A stretch of DNA of 38,557 nt from RUG14186 sp964644555 (GTDB lineage: Bacteria > Bacillota > Clostridia > Eubacteriales > Anaerofustaceae), in the NCBI GenBank assembly GCA_964644555.1, contig CAZXWI010000003.1, forward strand, positions 1 to 38,557, written 5' to 3'. How positions within the stretch are numbered: the first letter of the stretch is position 1; the number at the start of each line of letters is the position of its first letter. Shown piece by piece: positions 1 through 8,499 of this stretch. The position numbers were made by a program, and so were the translations under genes. Below the pieces are notes generated by a model. The model saw nothing but the letters and a program-made list of their open reading frames with translations, ran no database searches and had not been told where the DNA came from.

Positions 1-133
1 GAGTAAATCAATACTCTAGTGTGGTCATTTGATTTTGAGTTCCATTTGAAGGCTTTACTTAAAAATTGTTATTTCATCAAATCCCTAAGTGAGCCTCCCA
101 CAAGCTTCTCTTCTCCTTTATCAAATCTATACC
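1..133. other. Window edge, no gene recognised
   Basis: This is the 133 bases beyond the mutS2 stop codon. Neither strand holds a reading frame that I can assign, and I see no convincing terminator hairpin. A purine-rich AAAGGAG on the minus strand near 115-121 is followed only by very short frames. Confidence 0.4.
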
Positions 134-2491
134 TTACACCAAATACACTATCGTAGCACCCGTTGAACCCTCATTAAGAGCCCCGATACGAAAATCTTCC
201 ACAAGAGGATTGTTTTTTAACACATCGGCTACGGCTTTTCTGAGTATCCCCTCGCCTTTTCCATGCACTATGGTTACGGTTTTAAGCCCTGCCAACGATG
301 CATCATCAAGGAATTTTTCCACCTCTATAGCCACCTCCGAAGCGGTAATTCCCCTTATATCCAACTTGGAACTAACAACGGCGGATTTCATGCCCGTGTA
401 GGAATAAACAGGTGATTTTTTAGGAGCTGCCGCAGATAGGCTGCTAAGCGGAAACTTCGTTTTGATTGCACCGACCTGCACCAATGCGCTGTCCTTTTTT
501 ATATCCAAAATCACTCCCGAGGCATTTAAGCTTGCAATAAAAACCTCTTCGTTTTTTTCGAAAACATGAGCTTTATCATTTTTCGAAATTTTCTTTTCAT
601 ATGCGGCGCTTTTGGGCATCATACTCGAAAGCTTTTCATTTTCGCTGTTGATAAAAGTGCTTATCTCATTTTTGGCTTCGTAAAGTTTTCCCGAATTTGC
701 CGCTGCCTTTTCAGCTTCGGAAATGACGAGTTTTGCGGTTTCTTTGGCTTCATTCAGAACCTTTCTTGCGCTTGTTATCATATCGGCATAGGTTTTGTCT
801 TTCGTTTGCCTGAAATTCGCAAGTTCGTCTTCAAGCTCGGTTTTTATTTTTTCGCTCTCTGCTTTAAGTATACGAGCCTCATCATTGAGCTTTTGTGTTT
901 CCGAAAGTTTTTGCTGCAAATTGGCAATCATATCCTCAAAACGCACATCACCCGTTTGCATATCGGATAAGGCACTTTCGATTATTTCATCAGAAAGACC
1001 AAGCCTCCTTGATATCTCAAACGCATTGGATTTGCCGGGAAGCCCTATGGTAAGCTTGTAGGTGGGCTTTAAATTTACAGTATCGAATTCCACACTGGCA
1101 TTTACCACCCCATCTTCGGTGAGGGCGTATTGCTTTATTTCGTTGTAGTGTGTCGTTGCCACGCAAAGCGCACCCGAATCCTTTATATGTTTTAAAACTG
1201 CCTTTGCAAGTGCCGCCCCCTCGGTAGGATCGGTGCCTGCACCGAGTTCATCCAGAAGCACCAAAGTTCCTTTGCCAGTTTGGGCTATTATATCCACAAT
1301 ATTTACCATGTGAGATGAAAATGTGCTTAGGCTTTGTGCGATACTTTGCTCGTCACCGATATCGGCAAAAATGTTTTCCAGCATACATACTTTGCTGCCT
1401 TCGTTAGCCGGAATAAAAAAGCCGCTTTGTGCCATAAGAGAGCAAAGTCCCAATGTTTTAAGGCTTACCGTCTTACCGCCTGTGTTCGGGCCTGTAATTA
1501 CAATTTGAGTATATCCCTCCCCGATTGCAATATCGGAAGCAACTACTTTTTTTCTGTTAATGAGCGGATGTCTTGCCTTTTTAAGATCTATTATTTCATC
1601 ATCGGCAATTATCGGGCAGGTATGCTCGTTGGCATATGCAAAATTTGCTTTTGCAAATATTTCGTCAAGACGAACGAGAATGTTTTCGTTTATTATCAAT
1701 TCGTCGGCATATTGCATTACCCTTTCGGAAAGTTCCGCCAAGATACGCTCTATCTCTCTTGCCTCGGCAATTTCAAGCTGTTTTAATTCGTTATTCAAAT
1801 TCACCACAGCCTGCGGCTCTACGAAGAGAGTCAATCCACTTTGGGAAGTGTCATGCACTATGCCCTCAACGCTGTTTTTATGTTCGCTCTTTACAGGCAC
1901 AACATACCTGCCGTTTCGCATGGTAATAAGGCTGTCCTGCATATATTTTTCGCTCTCTCCCCTTATGGAGGAATAGAGTTTATCCTTTATGGAGGAGTTT
2001 ACCGACTTTATCTTTCTTCTGATATCACGAAGTTCCGGTGATGCATCATCGCTTATTTCATCCTCGCTTATTATTGCTCGGTCAATATCCCTTGATAAAT
2101 ACGAAATATCCGTAATTTCATACGCCATATCTTCCAAGAGATTGATTTGTATATTCGTATTCGTCTTGGTTTCTATGTATTTTTTTACCTGATTGGCGTA
2201 TTTAACAGCTTGAGATATCTTTATAAGAGCGCTGTTTCTTATGACACCGCCCTTTTTTGCATGAACTATGTATTCTTTGCTCGGCTCAAAACCCGCTAAA
2301 GGAACATTCCCTTTTTGGTTGATGATGAGATTTGCCTGATGTATTTCTTCTAATTTTTCTTTAAGAAGTCTTTTGTTTTGATAAGGCTCGCTGTTTATTA
2401 TCGCTTCTTTTGCGGTATCGGTAAATGCATATTCCGAGACATTGAGCTTTAATTTATCAAACTCAAGAATTTTAAATACTTTTTCTTGCAT
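134..2491 (-). CDS. mutS2: MutS2 family ATPase/nuclease (RqcU type)
   Basis: A 785-residue MutS2 protein, the usual length. The family binds branched DNA and suppresses recombination; in Bacillus it also acts on collided ribosomes. Visible parts are the N-terminal core and clamp helices (about 1-300), Walker A GPNTGGKT (334-341), Walker B LVLLDE (410-415) followed by the LGAGTDPTEG loop, a long charged coiled coil (about 515-610), and a C-terminal Smr domain starting near LDIRG and containing the HGKGEG nuclease-type motif. It lacks the mismatch-recognition domain of MutS1. The ATG lies inside the end of the preceding carboxypeptidase gene, overlapping it by 20 bases, so the two are probably translationally coupled. 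The ribosome binding site (GAAGAGAAAG) is weak, which fits coupling. Confidence 0.95.
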   Translation of the reverse strand: MQEKVFKILEFDKLKLNVSEYAFTDTAKEAIINSEPYQNKRLLKEKLEEIHQANLIINQKGNVPLAGFEPSKEYIVHAKKGGVIRNSALIKISQAVKYANQVKKYIETKTNTNIQINLLEDMAYEITDISYLSRDIDRAIISEDEISDDASPELRDIRRKIKSVNSSIKDKLYSSIRGESEKYMQDSLITMRNGRYVVPVKSEHKNSVEGIVHDTSQSGLTLFVEPQAVVNLNNELKQLEIAEAREIERILAELSERVMQYADELIINENILVRLDEIFAKANFAYANEHTCPIIADDEIIDLKKARHPLINRKKVVASDIAIGEGYTQIVITGPNTGGKTVSLKTLGLCSLMAQSGFFIPANEGSKVCMLENIFADIGDEQSIAQSLSTFSSHMVNIVDIIAQTGKGTLVLLDELGAGTDPTEGAALAKAVLKHIKDSGALCVATTHYNEIKQYALTEDGVVNASVEFDTVNLKPTYKLTIGLPGKSNAFEISRRLGLSDEIIESALSDMQTGDVRFEDMIANLQQKLSETQKLNDEARILKAESEKIKTELEDELANFRQTKDKTYADMITSARKVLNEAKETAKLVISEAEKAAANSGKLYEAKNEISTFINSENEKLSSMMPKSAAYEKKISKNDKAHVFEKNEEVFIASLNASGVILDIKKDSALVQVGAIKTKFPLSSLSAAAPKKSPVYSYTGMKSAVVSSKLDIRGITASEVAIEVEKFLDDASLAGLKTVTIVHGKGEGILRKAVADVLKNNPLVEDFRIGALNEGSTGATIVYLV

Positions 2492-3827
2492 GTTTTTTCT
2501 TTCTCTTCGGTTTTTTTAATATTCGGCTGATTACGGCACAAAGTGCAAATATGAAGCCTATACTGAGAATATAAAGCACCAAATCAAACCAATCAAATTT
2601 GTCATACGATTGAGTGGCTATCATATCTACTTCGCAAAATACGGTTTCACCGCTTGAATATACCATTGTTGCGACCTTATCCATGGGCTTTACATCATTA
2701 TTAAGATGAATTTTTCCGTTTTCTTTAAGGGAGCAAACCTCCGGATTATACTCTATACGCACTTCGTAGTTTTCGAGGTATTCGTTGTACACCAGCCCAT
2801 ATGCGTCATGGGAAGCATATATCGTGAAGTCGGAAGTATGCAAAAATGACGGATTGCTTATTTTAATATTGTGGTAGCTGTGTTCGTCATCAACGAGGTG
2901 GGTTAAAGTATGCTGCTGTGTTATAAAGTTAAGCAGTTCATACAAATTTCTCCAAATGCGAAGATTATCGGTATCGTCCACATTCAAAACCACACCCAAT
3001 ATATCCATTCCGCCCTCTTCGGCAGTAAACAGAAAACATTTCTGTCCTATGTCGGTATATCCTGTTTTCATGCCCGTAACATATGATAAATAATATGGAT
3101 TGGTGACACCGCCATAGTAGTCGGAAAGGGTTTTGTAATAAAAAATGTTGGTGCTTTTCCATACATGTTCGCCCTTGTTCGTTGCCACAACAGCTTGAGA
3201 TTGTGCTACGGTACTTTTTATAATGTCGTACGCCGATGCAGCTTTTCCCATAATAACGATATCATATGCGGTGGAATAGTTATCGTAATCATCATATCCA
3301 TCGGCATTTGCAAAATGGGTATTCTTCATTCCGAGAAGAAATGCTTTTTCGTTCATTTTATCTATAAATGCATCATAACATTCCCCGACATCGGAAGAAG
3401 AAGTGAGTTTCGAACCTGTGTATATACCTAAGACTATTGCGGCATCGTTACCTGAGGGAATAAGAGTTCCCTTTATAAGCTCGCTTATTGTGAGGACTTC
3501 GCCGTCCTCAAGACCTGCCACGGAACTGTTATAGCCAAGGAATGAAAGAGCTTCGTCGGTAACGGTTACTTTTTCGCTGAGATCCGTTATGGTATCCAGA
3601 GCGACCATTGCTGTCATTATTTTGGTGATACTGCCGGGGTACATTCTTTCTTCAATGTTTTGCGAAACCAAAACTTCTTTACTGTTTTGTTCGATAATGT
3701 ATATTCCTGCATCTGATATTTCGGATAAGTCGTAATCCTCAAGGGCAAATACACTCCCCGAAAAAGAGCCAAACAGCACAAAGGCCATAAGGACAATGCA
3801 CAAAATATTCTTTAATTTAAATTTCAT
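2472..3827 (-). CDS. D-alanyl-D-alanine carboxypeptidase (PBP5/DacF type)
   Basis: A serine-type D,D-carboxypeptidase that trims the terminal D-Ala from peptidoglycan pentapeptides outside the membrane. From the chosen start (451 residues) there is a signal peptide with cleavage expected near VFA at about residue 28. The three penicillin-binding motifs follow: SITK (66-69), SGN (125-127) and KTG (254-256). A C-terminal beta domain and a membrane helix follow, with a very basic tail (KKPKRKKKHARK). The frame stays open 84 bases further upstream, but the ATG at 3827 is preferred. It follows AGGAAACC, begins the signal peptide, and its ATGA overlaps the stop of the upstream peptidase. The C-terminal anchor is transmembrane here rather than the amphipathic helix of E. 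coli PBP5. Confidence 0.9.
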   Translation of the reverse strand: MKFKLKNILCIVLMAFVLFGSFSGSVFALEDYDLSEISDAGIYIIEQNSKEVLVSQNIEERMYPGSITKIMTAMVALDTITDLSEKVTVTDEALSFLGYNSSVAGLEDGEVLTISELIKGTLIPSGNDAAIVLGIYTGSKLTSSSDVGECYDAFIDKMNEKAFLLGMKNTHFANADGYDDYDNYSTAYDIVIMGKAASAYDIIKSTVAQSQAVVATNKGEHVWKSTNIFYYKTLSDYYGGVTNPYYLSYVTGMKTGYTDIGQKCFLFTAEEGGMDILGVVLNVDDTDNLRIWRNLYELLNFITQQHTLTHLVDDEHSYHNIKISNPSFLHTSDFTIYASHDAYGLVYNEYLENYEVRIEYNPEVCSLKENGKIHLNNDVKPMDKVATMVYSSGETVFCEVDMIATQSYDKFDWFDLVLYILSIGFIFALCAVISRILKKPKRKKKHARKSI

Positions 3828-6748
3828 ATTTCGGTTTCCTGCTTTGCGTAGTAAACTCTGTCGAAACGATCTTTTGCTTCTTCGAGCTTTGATTTCGGCG
3901 CCATTGCGCATTTTGCACCGTTTTTGATAAGAGTGTCAAACGCCTCGGCGCAATCGTTTATATCCTTTTGAGTAACATTTAATATTTTTTCTCTTATTTC
4001 ACAGCTGTCCTCATAAGAATAATCGCAATACTTGTTATAAAGAGTTCTTCTGCCCCGTGCATAAACTTGAAGTGGCATATCCAAATCGCTTATCGTGCCG
4101 ATTATAACATCATTTATTGCCTTTGAATCCATGGTGAGGTTAGCTATGCAATCAGAAACTCCGTCATATATCTTATATGTGTTTTCCACATTCGGGTCAC
4201 GGTAGGAAACGAAGAACATATCCCCCCCTCTGTCGCAGGAAAGAATTGCACCATAAGCACCGCCCTTAACACGGATGTTTTCCCATAAGTAATTCGTACG
4301 CAAATATTTACGGCATACCGAAATAACCTCGGGCATATTTTCGCCCATGGCTCTTATATTGCCACCGACTCCCGTGTAGCAAACATTGGAGGCAATGATT
4401 ATGCCCTCATTTACTTTTTCGGGCAAGATGAGTTTGAGTGTGCTATTAGGCTTTTGAGCTGAGCAAGCCTTGATAAAATCTTTTGCATAGGACACGCATT
4501 TTTCGGTATATTCTTCATCGCAAGTTATGAGAATATCGGCATTATATGCGTTGATAATTTTGCCAAGCAATGATTTTATATCATCAAGGGGTGAATTGTC
4601 ATTATTTTCGAGCTTTCTTTTAATTTCAAGAAGTTTTTTGTAATACGAAAAGCCCTTTTCTTCGCATCTGAACAAAAGTCTATCGGTAAAAGACGCACCC
4701 ATTTGCAACGATGCAAAAGTTTCCGCCGATGCAACAAGATTATACTCAAACTTACTTATTTCCTCGGTAATACTTTGATAAAGGCGCTTTTCGTTGTTAA
4801 ATAATGTATTAAAAAGTATTTCCCTGCTTATTTCGAATATCTTCTCGATATTTGAGGATAGTGCCTTAACCGAGAACATGAATCGTTTTTCATATTTTGC
4901 AACATCTTTTACATTCTGATGTGTGTTTACGCTTACCGCAATATCACCGAGATATATGCCTGTTAAATTCGAAAGATCATATTCCGAATAGTTCTTTGTG
5001 GCATAAATTCCCAATATTTCGCACAAAAGATCAAGATATGGTATTTCATCGGGATTTAATGCGCTTAAATCAAAATAGAAATCAACATATGTGATACCGG
5101 AGCAGTTGTCGGTATAGGTATAGATGTTGCTGTTTTCGAATTTTATATTTTCGATAGGATATCTTTGCGGCAATTTATCTATGGCGCTCACAGGCAAAAC
5201 GGGTATACATTCCAAAGCTTCCTTGCTATCGGGAGCATTTTGCCTTTCTTTGAGCATTTTTGTTTGATTTTCTATATTGGTCAGTTCTTCTGCGCTTAGC
5301 GAATCTTTAAGGCAAGCCAATTTTTGTTTAAGTGCTTGCTCTTTTTGTTCGTTAAGAGAAACTTTCGGACTGAGGACAACAGTGCTGTTATGGGCATTGT
5401 TTACGATAAACTCTTTAATGAGATTTACATAAAATTCACTTGTGGCATTTTCTTTAAGGTAAGAAACTATCCACTCATATTCTATTTGTTCAAATGGGTC
5501 TTTACCATAAAGCCAGCTTTCCATAATATGGATTATCTGCACGATACCTTTCGGATAATTTCCGCTGTCGGATTCCCTTAAATCAAATTCGAAGTTGTTA
5601 ACACAGGCTGTAATGGTATCTTGGTCTATGCCGTTTGATATAATTTTTGAGAATGTTTCATCAATGGTTTTGTTAAATATTTCGAGAGCATCTTTATTGG
5701 CATTTTTGGCAACCACGCAAAAATACGGCTGACGCACGCAGGTGGTATAGTCGCAAACGGTTTCCTGAGCGATTCCGCAATCGGTAAGAGCCTTTTTAAG
5801 AAGTGAGCTGTCGGTATCAAAGAGAATCTTTACCAAAACATTGAGGGCGCATATTTTTCTGATATCGTCGGTGGTAAATGCGTAGTTTCTGGAAAAATAA
5901 TAGGAATTATCCACATCTTCCCCTTCGTCCACCGAATATTCTTTTTGCACAAAAACACCCTCGGTAAAGGGTTTTTGAAAGAGATTCGCTTCTTTTAGTG
6001 AAATTTCGCTGTATTTGGAGAGGAATCTTTCATCCAAATTTTTAAGGTGCTTCATGATATCGGTATCACCGTAAAAATAGATGAAGCTGTTGGTCGGGTG
6101 ATAGTGAATATCATAAAATTCTTTATATTTTTCGTATGTCAAATCGGGAATACAATCGGGATCTCCGCCTGAATCATAGGCATAAATCGTATCGGGGAAA
6201 AGGCTCTTACCGATTGATTCCGAAAGGTATTCTTCCGGGTCGGAGTAGACACCTTTCATTTCGTTATAGACTATGCCGTTGAAAGAGAGTTCACCGTCAT
6301 TTATTTCGTAGTGCCAACCCTCTTGCAAGAATGAAAACTCATCCTTTTTCATAAGAGGATTAAAAACCGCATCACAATAAACATCGATTAAATTTTCGAA
6401 GTCTGTTTCGTTTCTGCTTGCCACGGGGTACATGGTTTTGTCCATAAAAGTCATGGCATTTAAGAATGTGTTCATGGAAGAATTGAGTAATCTGACGAAC
6501 GGGTCTTTGAGAGGATATCTCTCGCTGCCGCACAACACGCTGTGTTCGATGATGTGTGCAGTTCCGCAGCTGTCGCAGGGTTGGGTTGCGAAAGAGATGC
6601 AGAACACCTTGTTATCGTCATTGTTTTTGGTATATAAAACTTTTGCTTTGGTTTTTTCGTGTTCAAAAATAAAGACTTCGCCGTCTGCTTCCGGCACATA
6701 TTTTTGCTGAGTTAATTTAAATCCGTAATAAATTTTTCCTGTTTGCAT
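3824..6748 (-). CDS. M16C insulinase-family metallopeptidase (PreP/Cym1-like)
   Basis: A 974-residue zinc peptidase of the presequence-protease/falcilysin branch, which usually degrades short unfolded peptides in a closed chamber made of two homologous halves. The inverted zinc motif HIIEH is at 65-69 and the third zinc ligand is probably Glu163 in NEMKG. The protein has no signal peptide or membrane helix, so it should be cytoplasmic. The frame runs open to 6925, but those 59 extra codons lie in non-coding repeat-like sequence. The ATG at 6748 has AGAGG upstream and begins a typical N-terminus. It is the first gene of a run with the carboxypeptidase and mutS2, joined by an ATGA overlap. The substrate is unknown. 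Confidence 0.92.
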   Translation of the reverse strand: MQTGKIYYGFKLTQQKYVPEADGEVFIFEHEKTKAKVLYTKNNDDNKVFCISFATQPCDSCGTAHIIEHSVLCGSERYPLKDPFVRLLNSSMNTFLNAMTFMDKTMYPVASRNETDFENLIDVYCDAVFNPLMKKDEFSFLQEGWHYEINDGELSFNGIVYNEMKGVYSDPEEYLSESIGKSLFPDTIYAYDSGGDPDCIPDLTYEKYKEFYDIHYHPTNSFIYFYGDTDIMKHLKNLDERFLSKYSEISLKEANLFQKPFTEGVFVQKEYSVDEGEDVDNSYYFSRNYAFTTDDIRKICALNVLVKILFDTDSSLLKKALTDCGIAQETVCDYTTCVRQPYFCVVAKNANKDALEIFNKTIDETFSKIISNGIDQDTITACVNNFEFDLRESDSGNYPKGIVQIIHIMESWLYGKDPFEQIEYEWIVSYLKENATSEFYVNLIKEFIVNNAHNSTVVLSPKVSLNEQKEQALKQKLACLKDSLSAEELTNIENQTKMLKERQNAPDSKEALECIPVLPVSAIDKLPQRYPIENIKFENSNIYTYTDNCSGITYVDFYFDLSALNPDEIPYLDLLCEILGIYATKNYSEYDLSNLTGIYLGDIAVSVNTHQNVKDVAKYEKRFMFSVKALSSNIEKIFEISREILFNTLFNNEKRLYQSITEEISKFEYNLVASAETFASLQMGASFTDRLLFRCEEKGFSYYKKLLEIKRKLENNDNSPLDDIKSLLGKIINAYNADILITCDEEYTEKCVSYAKDFIKACSAQKPNSTLKLILPEKVNEGIIIASNVCYTGVGGNIRAMGENMPEVISVCRKYLRTNYLWENIRVKGGAYGAILSCDRGGDMFFVSYRDPNVENTYKIYDGVSDCIANLTMDSKAINDVIIGTISDLDMPLQVYARGRRTLYNKYCDYSYEDSCEIREKILNVTQKDINDCAEAFDTLIKNGAKCAMAPKSKLEEAKDRFDRVYYAKQETEI

Positions 6749-6770
6749 ATAAACCTCTGTAATAATACTC

Positions 6771-6781
6771 ATTATATTATA
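6771..6781 (-). promoter_or_regulatory. Candidate -10 of the M16C-dacF-mutS2 unit
   Basis: Two overlapping TATAAT hexamers read on the minus strand, 23 to 33 bases ahead of the peptidase ATG. A weak -35 (CTGTAA) lies 17 bases upstream of the distal one. The position suits a promoter, but only the -10 is convincing. Confidence 0.4.
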
Positions 6782-6916
6782 ACTTATTTTAGGCGTTATT
6801 ACAGTAGAAAAATGCATTAAATGGGAATTAAATTGATTAGGTGGGGGTGAGAGAGCGGGGCTAAGGAGGGAGATGATGATAAATACAGAGTAAATATGCA
6901 TTGAGAACTGGTCTTT
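6782..6916. other. Non-coding spacer before the repeat array
   Basis: A GC-skewed, G-rich stretch (GGTGGGGGTGAGAG near 6840) without a credible gene. Its reverse complement loosely resembles C-rich intergenic stretches near 11200-11232 and 32590-32640. It ends with one copy of the intergenic motif GAGAACTGGTC at 6903-6913, directly against the first tandem repeat unit. Confidence 0.5.
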
Positions 6917-7126
6917 AACCACCACAGTTAAATAACACGGTTATTTATTCGCATACTGCGTATGCTCATATCCCCACTTCGTGGGCTGTAAATCCTGCAA
7001 TAAAAAATCTCCCTGAAAGTAAACTTTCGGAGAGAGCTTCGACAGAACTTTTCCTCATTTAACCACCACAGTTAAATAACACGGTTATTTATTCGCATAC
7101 TGCGTATGCTCATATCCCCACTTCGT

Positions 7127-7226
7127 NNNNNNNNNNNNNNNNNNNNNNNNNNNNNNNNNNNNNNNNNNNNNNNNNNNNNNNNNNNNNNNNNNNNNNNNNN
7201 NNNNNNNNNNNNNNNNNNNNNNNNNN
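7127..7226. other. Assembly gap inside the tandem repeat
   Basis: Exactly 100 N, a conventional placeholder for unknown length. The left flank stops after CTTCGT and the right flank resumes at TGAAAGT. In the intact units these two points are 31 bases apart. The true gap is therefore probably 31 bases plus a whole number of 144-base units. Confidence 0.9.
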
Positions 7227-7500
7227 TGAAAGTAAACTTTCGGAGAGAGCTTCGACAGAACTTTTCCTCATTTAACCACCATAATTAAATAACACGGTTA
7301 TTTATTCGCATACTGCGTATGCTCATATCCCCACTTCGTGGGCTGTAAATCCTGCAATAAAAAATCTCCCTGAAAGTAAACTTTCGGGGAGAGCTTCGAC
7401 AGAACTTTTCCTCATTTAACCACCATAATTAAATAACACGGTTATTTATTCGCATACTGCGTATGCTCATATCCCCACTTCGTGGGCTGTAAATCCTGCA

Positions 7501-7538
7501 ATAAAAAATCTCCCTGAAAGTAAACTTTCGGGGAGATT
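7501..7538 (-). terminator. Rho-independent terminator of rplL
   Basis: On the minus strand, 23 bases after the rplL stop, a 14-bp stem (7525-7538 with 7507-7520, one wobble pair, loop of about four bases) is followed by TTTTTTATTG. The same stem and T tract recur in each upstream repeat unit, giving several terminators in series. Confidence 0.88.
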
Positions 7539-7561
7539 CTTCATCACAGGATTTAACCGTG

Positions 7562-7933
7562 TTATTTAAGTTCGCATTTTCCGCCTGCTTCAGCAATTTT
7601 AGCAACGATTGCATCAGCTTCTTCTTTGGAAATACCTTCTTTGATTTTGCCAGGAACGTTGTCAACGAGGTCTTTAGCTTCTTTAAGGGGAAGACCTGTA
7701 GCTTCTCTAACTGCTTTAACAACTTTAAGTTTTTCAGCGCCTGCATCAACGATAACAACATCAAATTCTGTTTTTTCTTCTTCAGCTGCAGCAGCAGGAC
7801 CACCTGCAACAACAGCAACAGGTGCTGATGCACTTACTCCGAATTCTTCTTCCATAGCTTCAACGAGTTCACTGAGTTCGAGAACTGTCATATTTTTAAT
7901 TTCTTCAATAATTTTATCGAATTTTTCGCTCAT
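7562..7933 (-). CDS. rplL: 50S ribosomal protein L7/L12
   Basis: A 123-residue L7/L12, the multi-copy stalk protein that recruits translation GTPases. The N-terminal dimerisation helices (about 1-30) are followed by an Ala/Pro/Gly/Glu-rich hinge (about 34-52). The globular C-terminal domain carries the conserved KLKVVKAVREATGLPLKEAK surface (about 68-87) that contacts GTPases, and the chain ends in GGKCELK, close to the usual ending. It follows rplJ by 32 bases in one transcript. rpoB would commonly follow here, but instead there is a terminator and the repeat array. The last codons form one arm of a 16-bp inverted repeat with the array. Confidence 0.98.
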   Translation of the reverse strand: MSEKFDKIIEEIKNMTVLELSELVEAMEEEFGVSASAPVAVVAGGPAAAAEEEKTEFDVVIVDAGAEKLKVVKAVREATGLPLKEAKDLVDNVPGKIKEGISKEEADAIVAKIAEAGGKCELK

Positions 7934-7965
7934 TTATTTATATCCTTTCTGTTATTAACACATAA

Positions 7966-8478
7966 TTATGCTGTTTGTTCTTCTTTTTGCTTTTTGATAG
8001 CATCGAGAGCATATACAAAGTTCGAAATAGGTGCTTTCATGCTGCCGAGCAATTTGCCAAGAAGTACATCTTTTGACGGTAACTGTGCAATTTTTGTAAT
8101 TTCGTCAACCGGAGTTACTTTCTTATCAATTACACCGCCTTTGAATTTAAGAGTACCGAGTTTGTTATCTGCAACATAGTCGTAGATAAGTTTTGCGGGA
8201 GCTACTGCATCGTCGTTGCAGAATGCAACTGCTGTGATGCCTTCCAACACATCGGTAAGTTCTTCATAACCGCATTCTTTTGCAGCAAAACGCATGAAAG
8301 TATTTTTGTATACTTTGTAATCAACGCCTAATTCTCTAGCTTTGCTACGAAGAGCTGTTGCGTGTTCTACGCTCAATCCCTGGTAGTCAACGAGAACGAA
8401 TGACTGCGCATTCTGCATCTTTTCGGTTATCTCTTGTACGATTTCTTTTTTTCCGTTAAGGATTTTTTCTGATGACAA
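7966..8478 (-). CDS. rplJ: 50S ribosomal protein L10
   Basis: A 170-residue L10, which anchors the L7/L12 dimers to 23S rRNA and is the autogenous repressor of its own operon. The N-terminal RNA-binding domain and the C-terminal helix (SNFVYALDAIKKQKEE) that binds L12 dimers are both present. The start is a TTG codon at 8476-8478: it follows AAGGAGGT by six bases, begins the normal MSSEKIL N-terminus, and no ATG or GTG lies in frame nearby. A rare start beside such a strong ribosome binding site may help to tune output. The gene lies behind an L10-leader-type region and upstream of rplL. Confidence 0.96.
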   Translation of the reverse strand: MSSEKILNGKKEIVQEITEKMQNAQSFVLVDYQGLSVEHATALRSKARELGVDYKVYKNTFMRFAAKECGYEELTDVLEGITAVAFCNDDAVAPAKLIYDYVADNKLGTLKFKGGVIDKKVTPVDEITKIAQLPSKDVLLGKLLGSMKAPISNFVYALDAIKKQKEEQTA

Positions 8479-8499
8479 CGTGTTACCTCCTTATAAAAT

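Larger units (their letters stand above)
6917..7561. repeat. 144-bp tandem repeat array downstream of rplL
   Basis: Near-identical units begin at 6917, 7061, 7274 and 7418 with AACCACCA. The spacing is 144 bases wherever it can be measured (6917 to 7061, 7274 to 7418). The first two units read ACCACAG and the stem end GGAGAG; the last two read ACCATAA and GGGGAG. Each unit holds four hairpins: TAAATAAC/GTTATTTA around ACG, GCATAC/GTATGC around TGC, CCCAC/GTGGG around TTC, and a long stem around GAAAGT/ACTTTC. On the minus strand the long stem is followed by a T tract. The final unit ends in the natural rplL terminator instead of running on. No reading frame in it looks protein-coding. Confidence 0.92.

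Noticed and set aside
6749..6925. N-terminal extension of the M16C peptidase
   Set aside because: It enters the GAGAACTGGTC motif and G-rich non-coding DNA, and the ATG at 6748 has a ribosome binding site and matches the family N-terminus.
7323..7415. A 30-codon frame repeated in the units (MRKSSVEALPESLL...), preceded by GGTGG
   Set aside because: It runs straight through the terminator stem, the differences between copies change an amino acid, and the composition looks like translated hairpins. No coding role is supported.
6917..7561. CRISPR array
   Set aside because: The units are contiguous 144-bp copies without unique spacers, and no cas gene is near.
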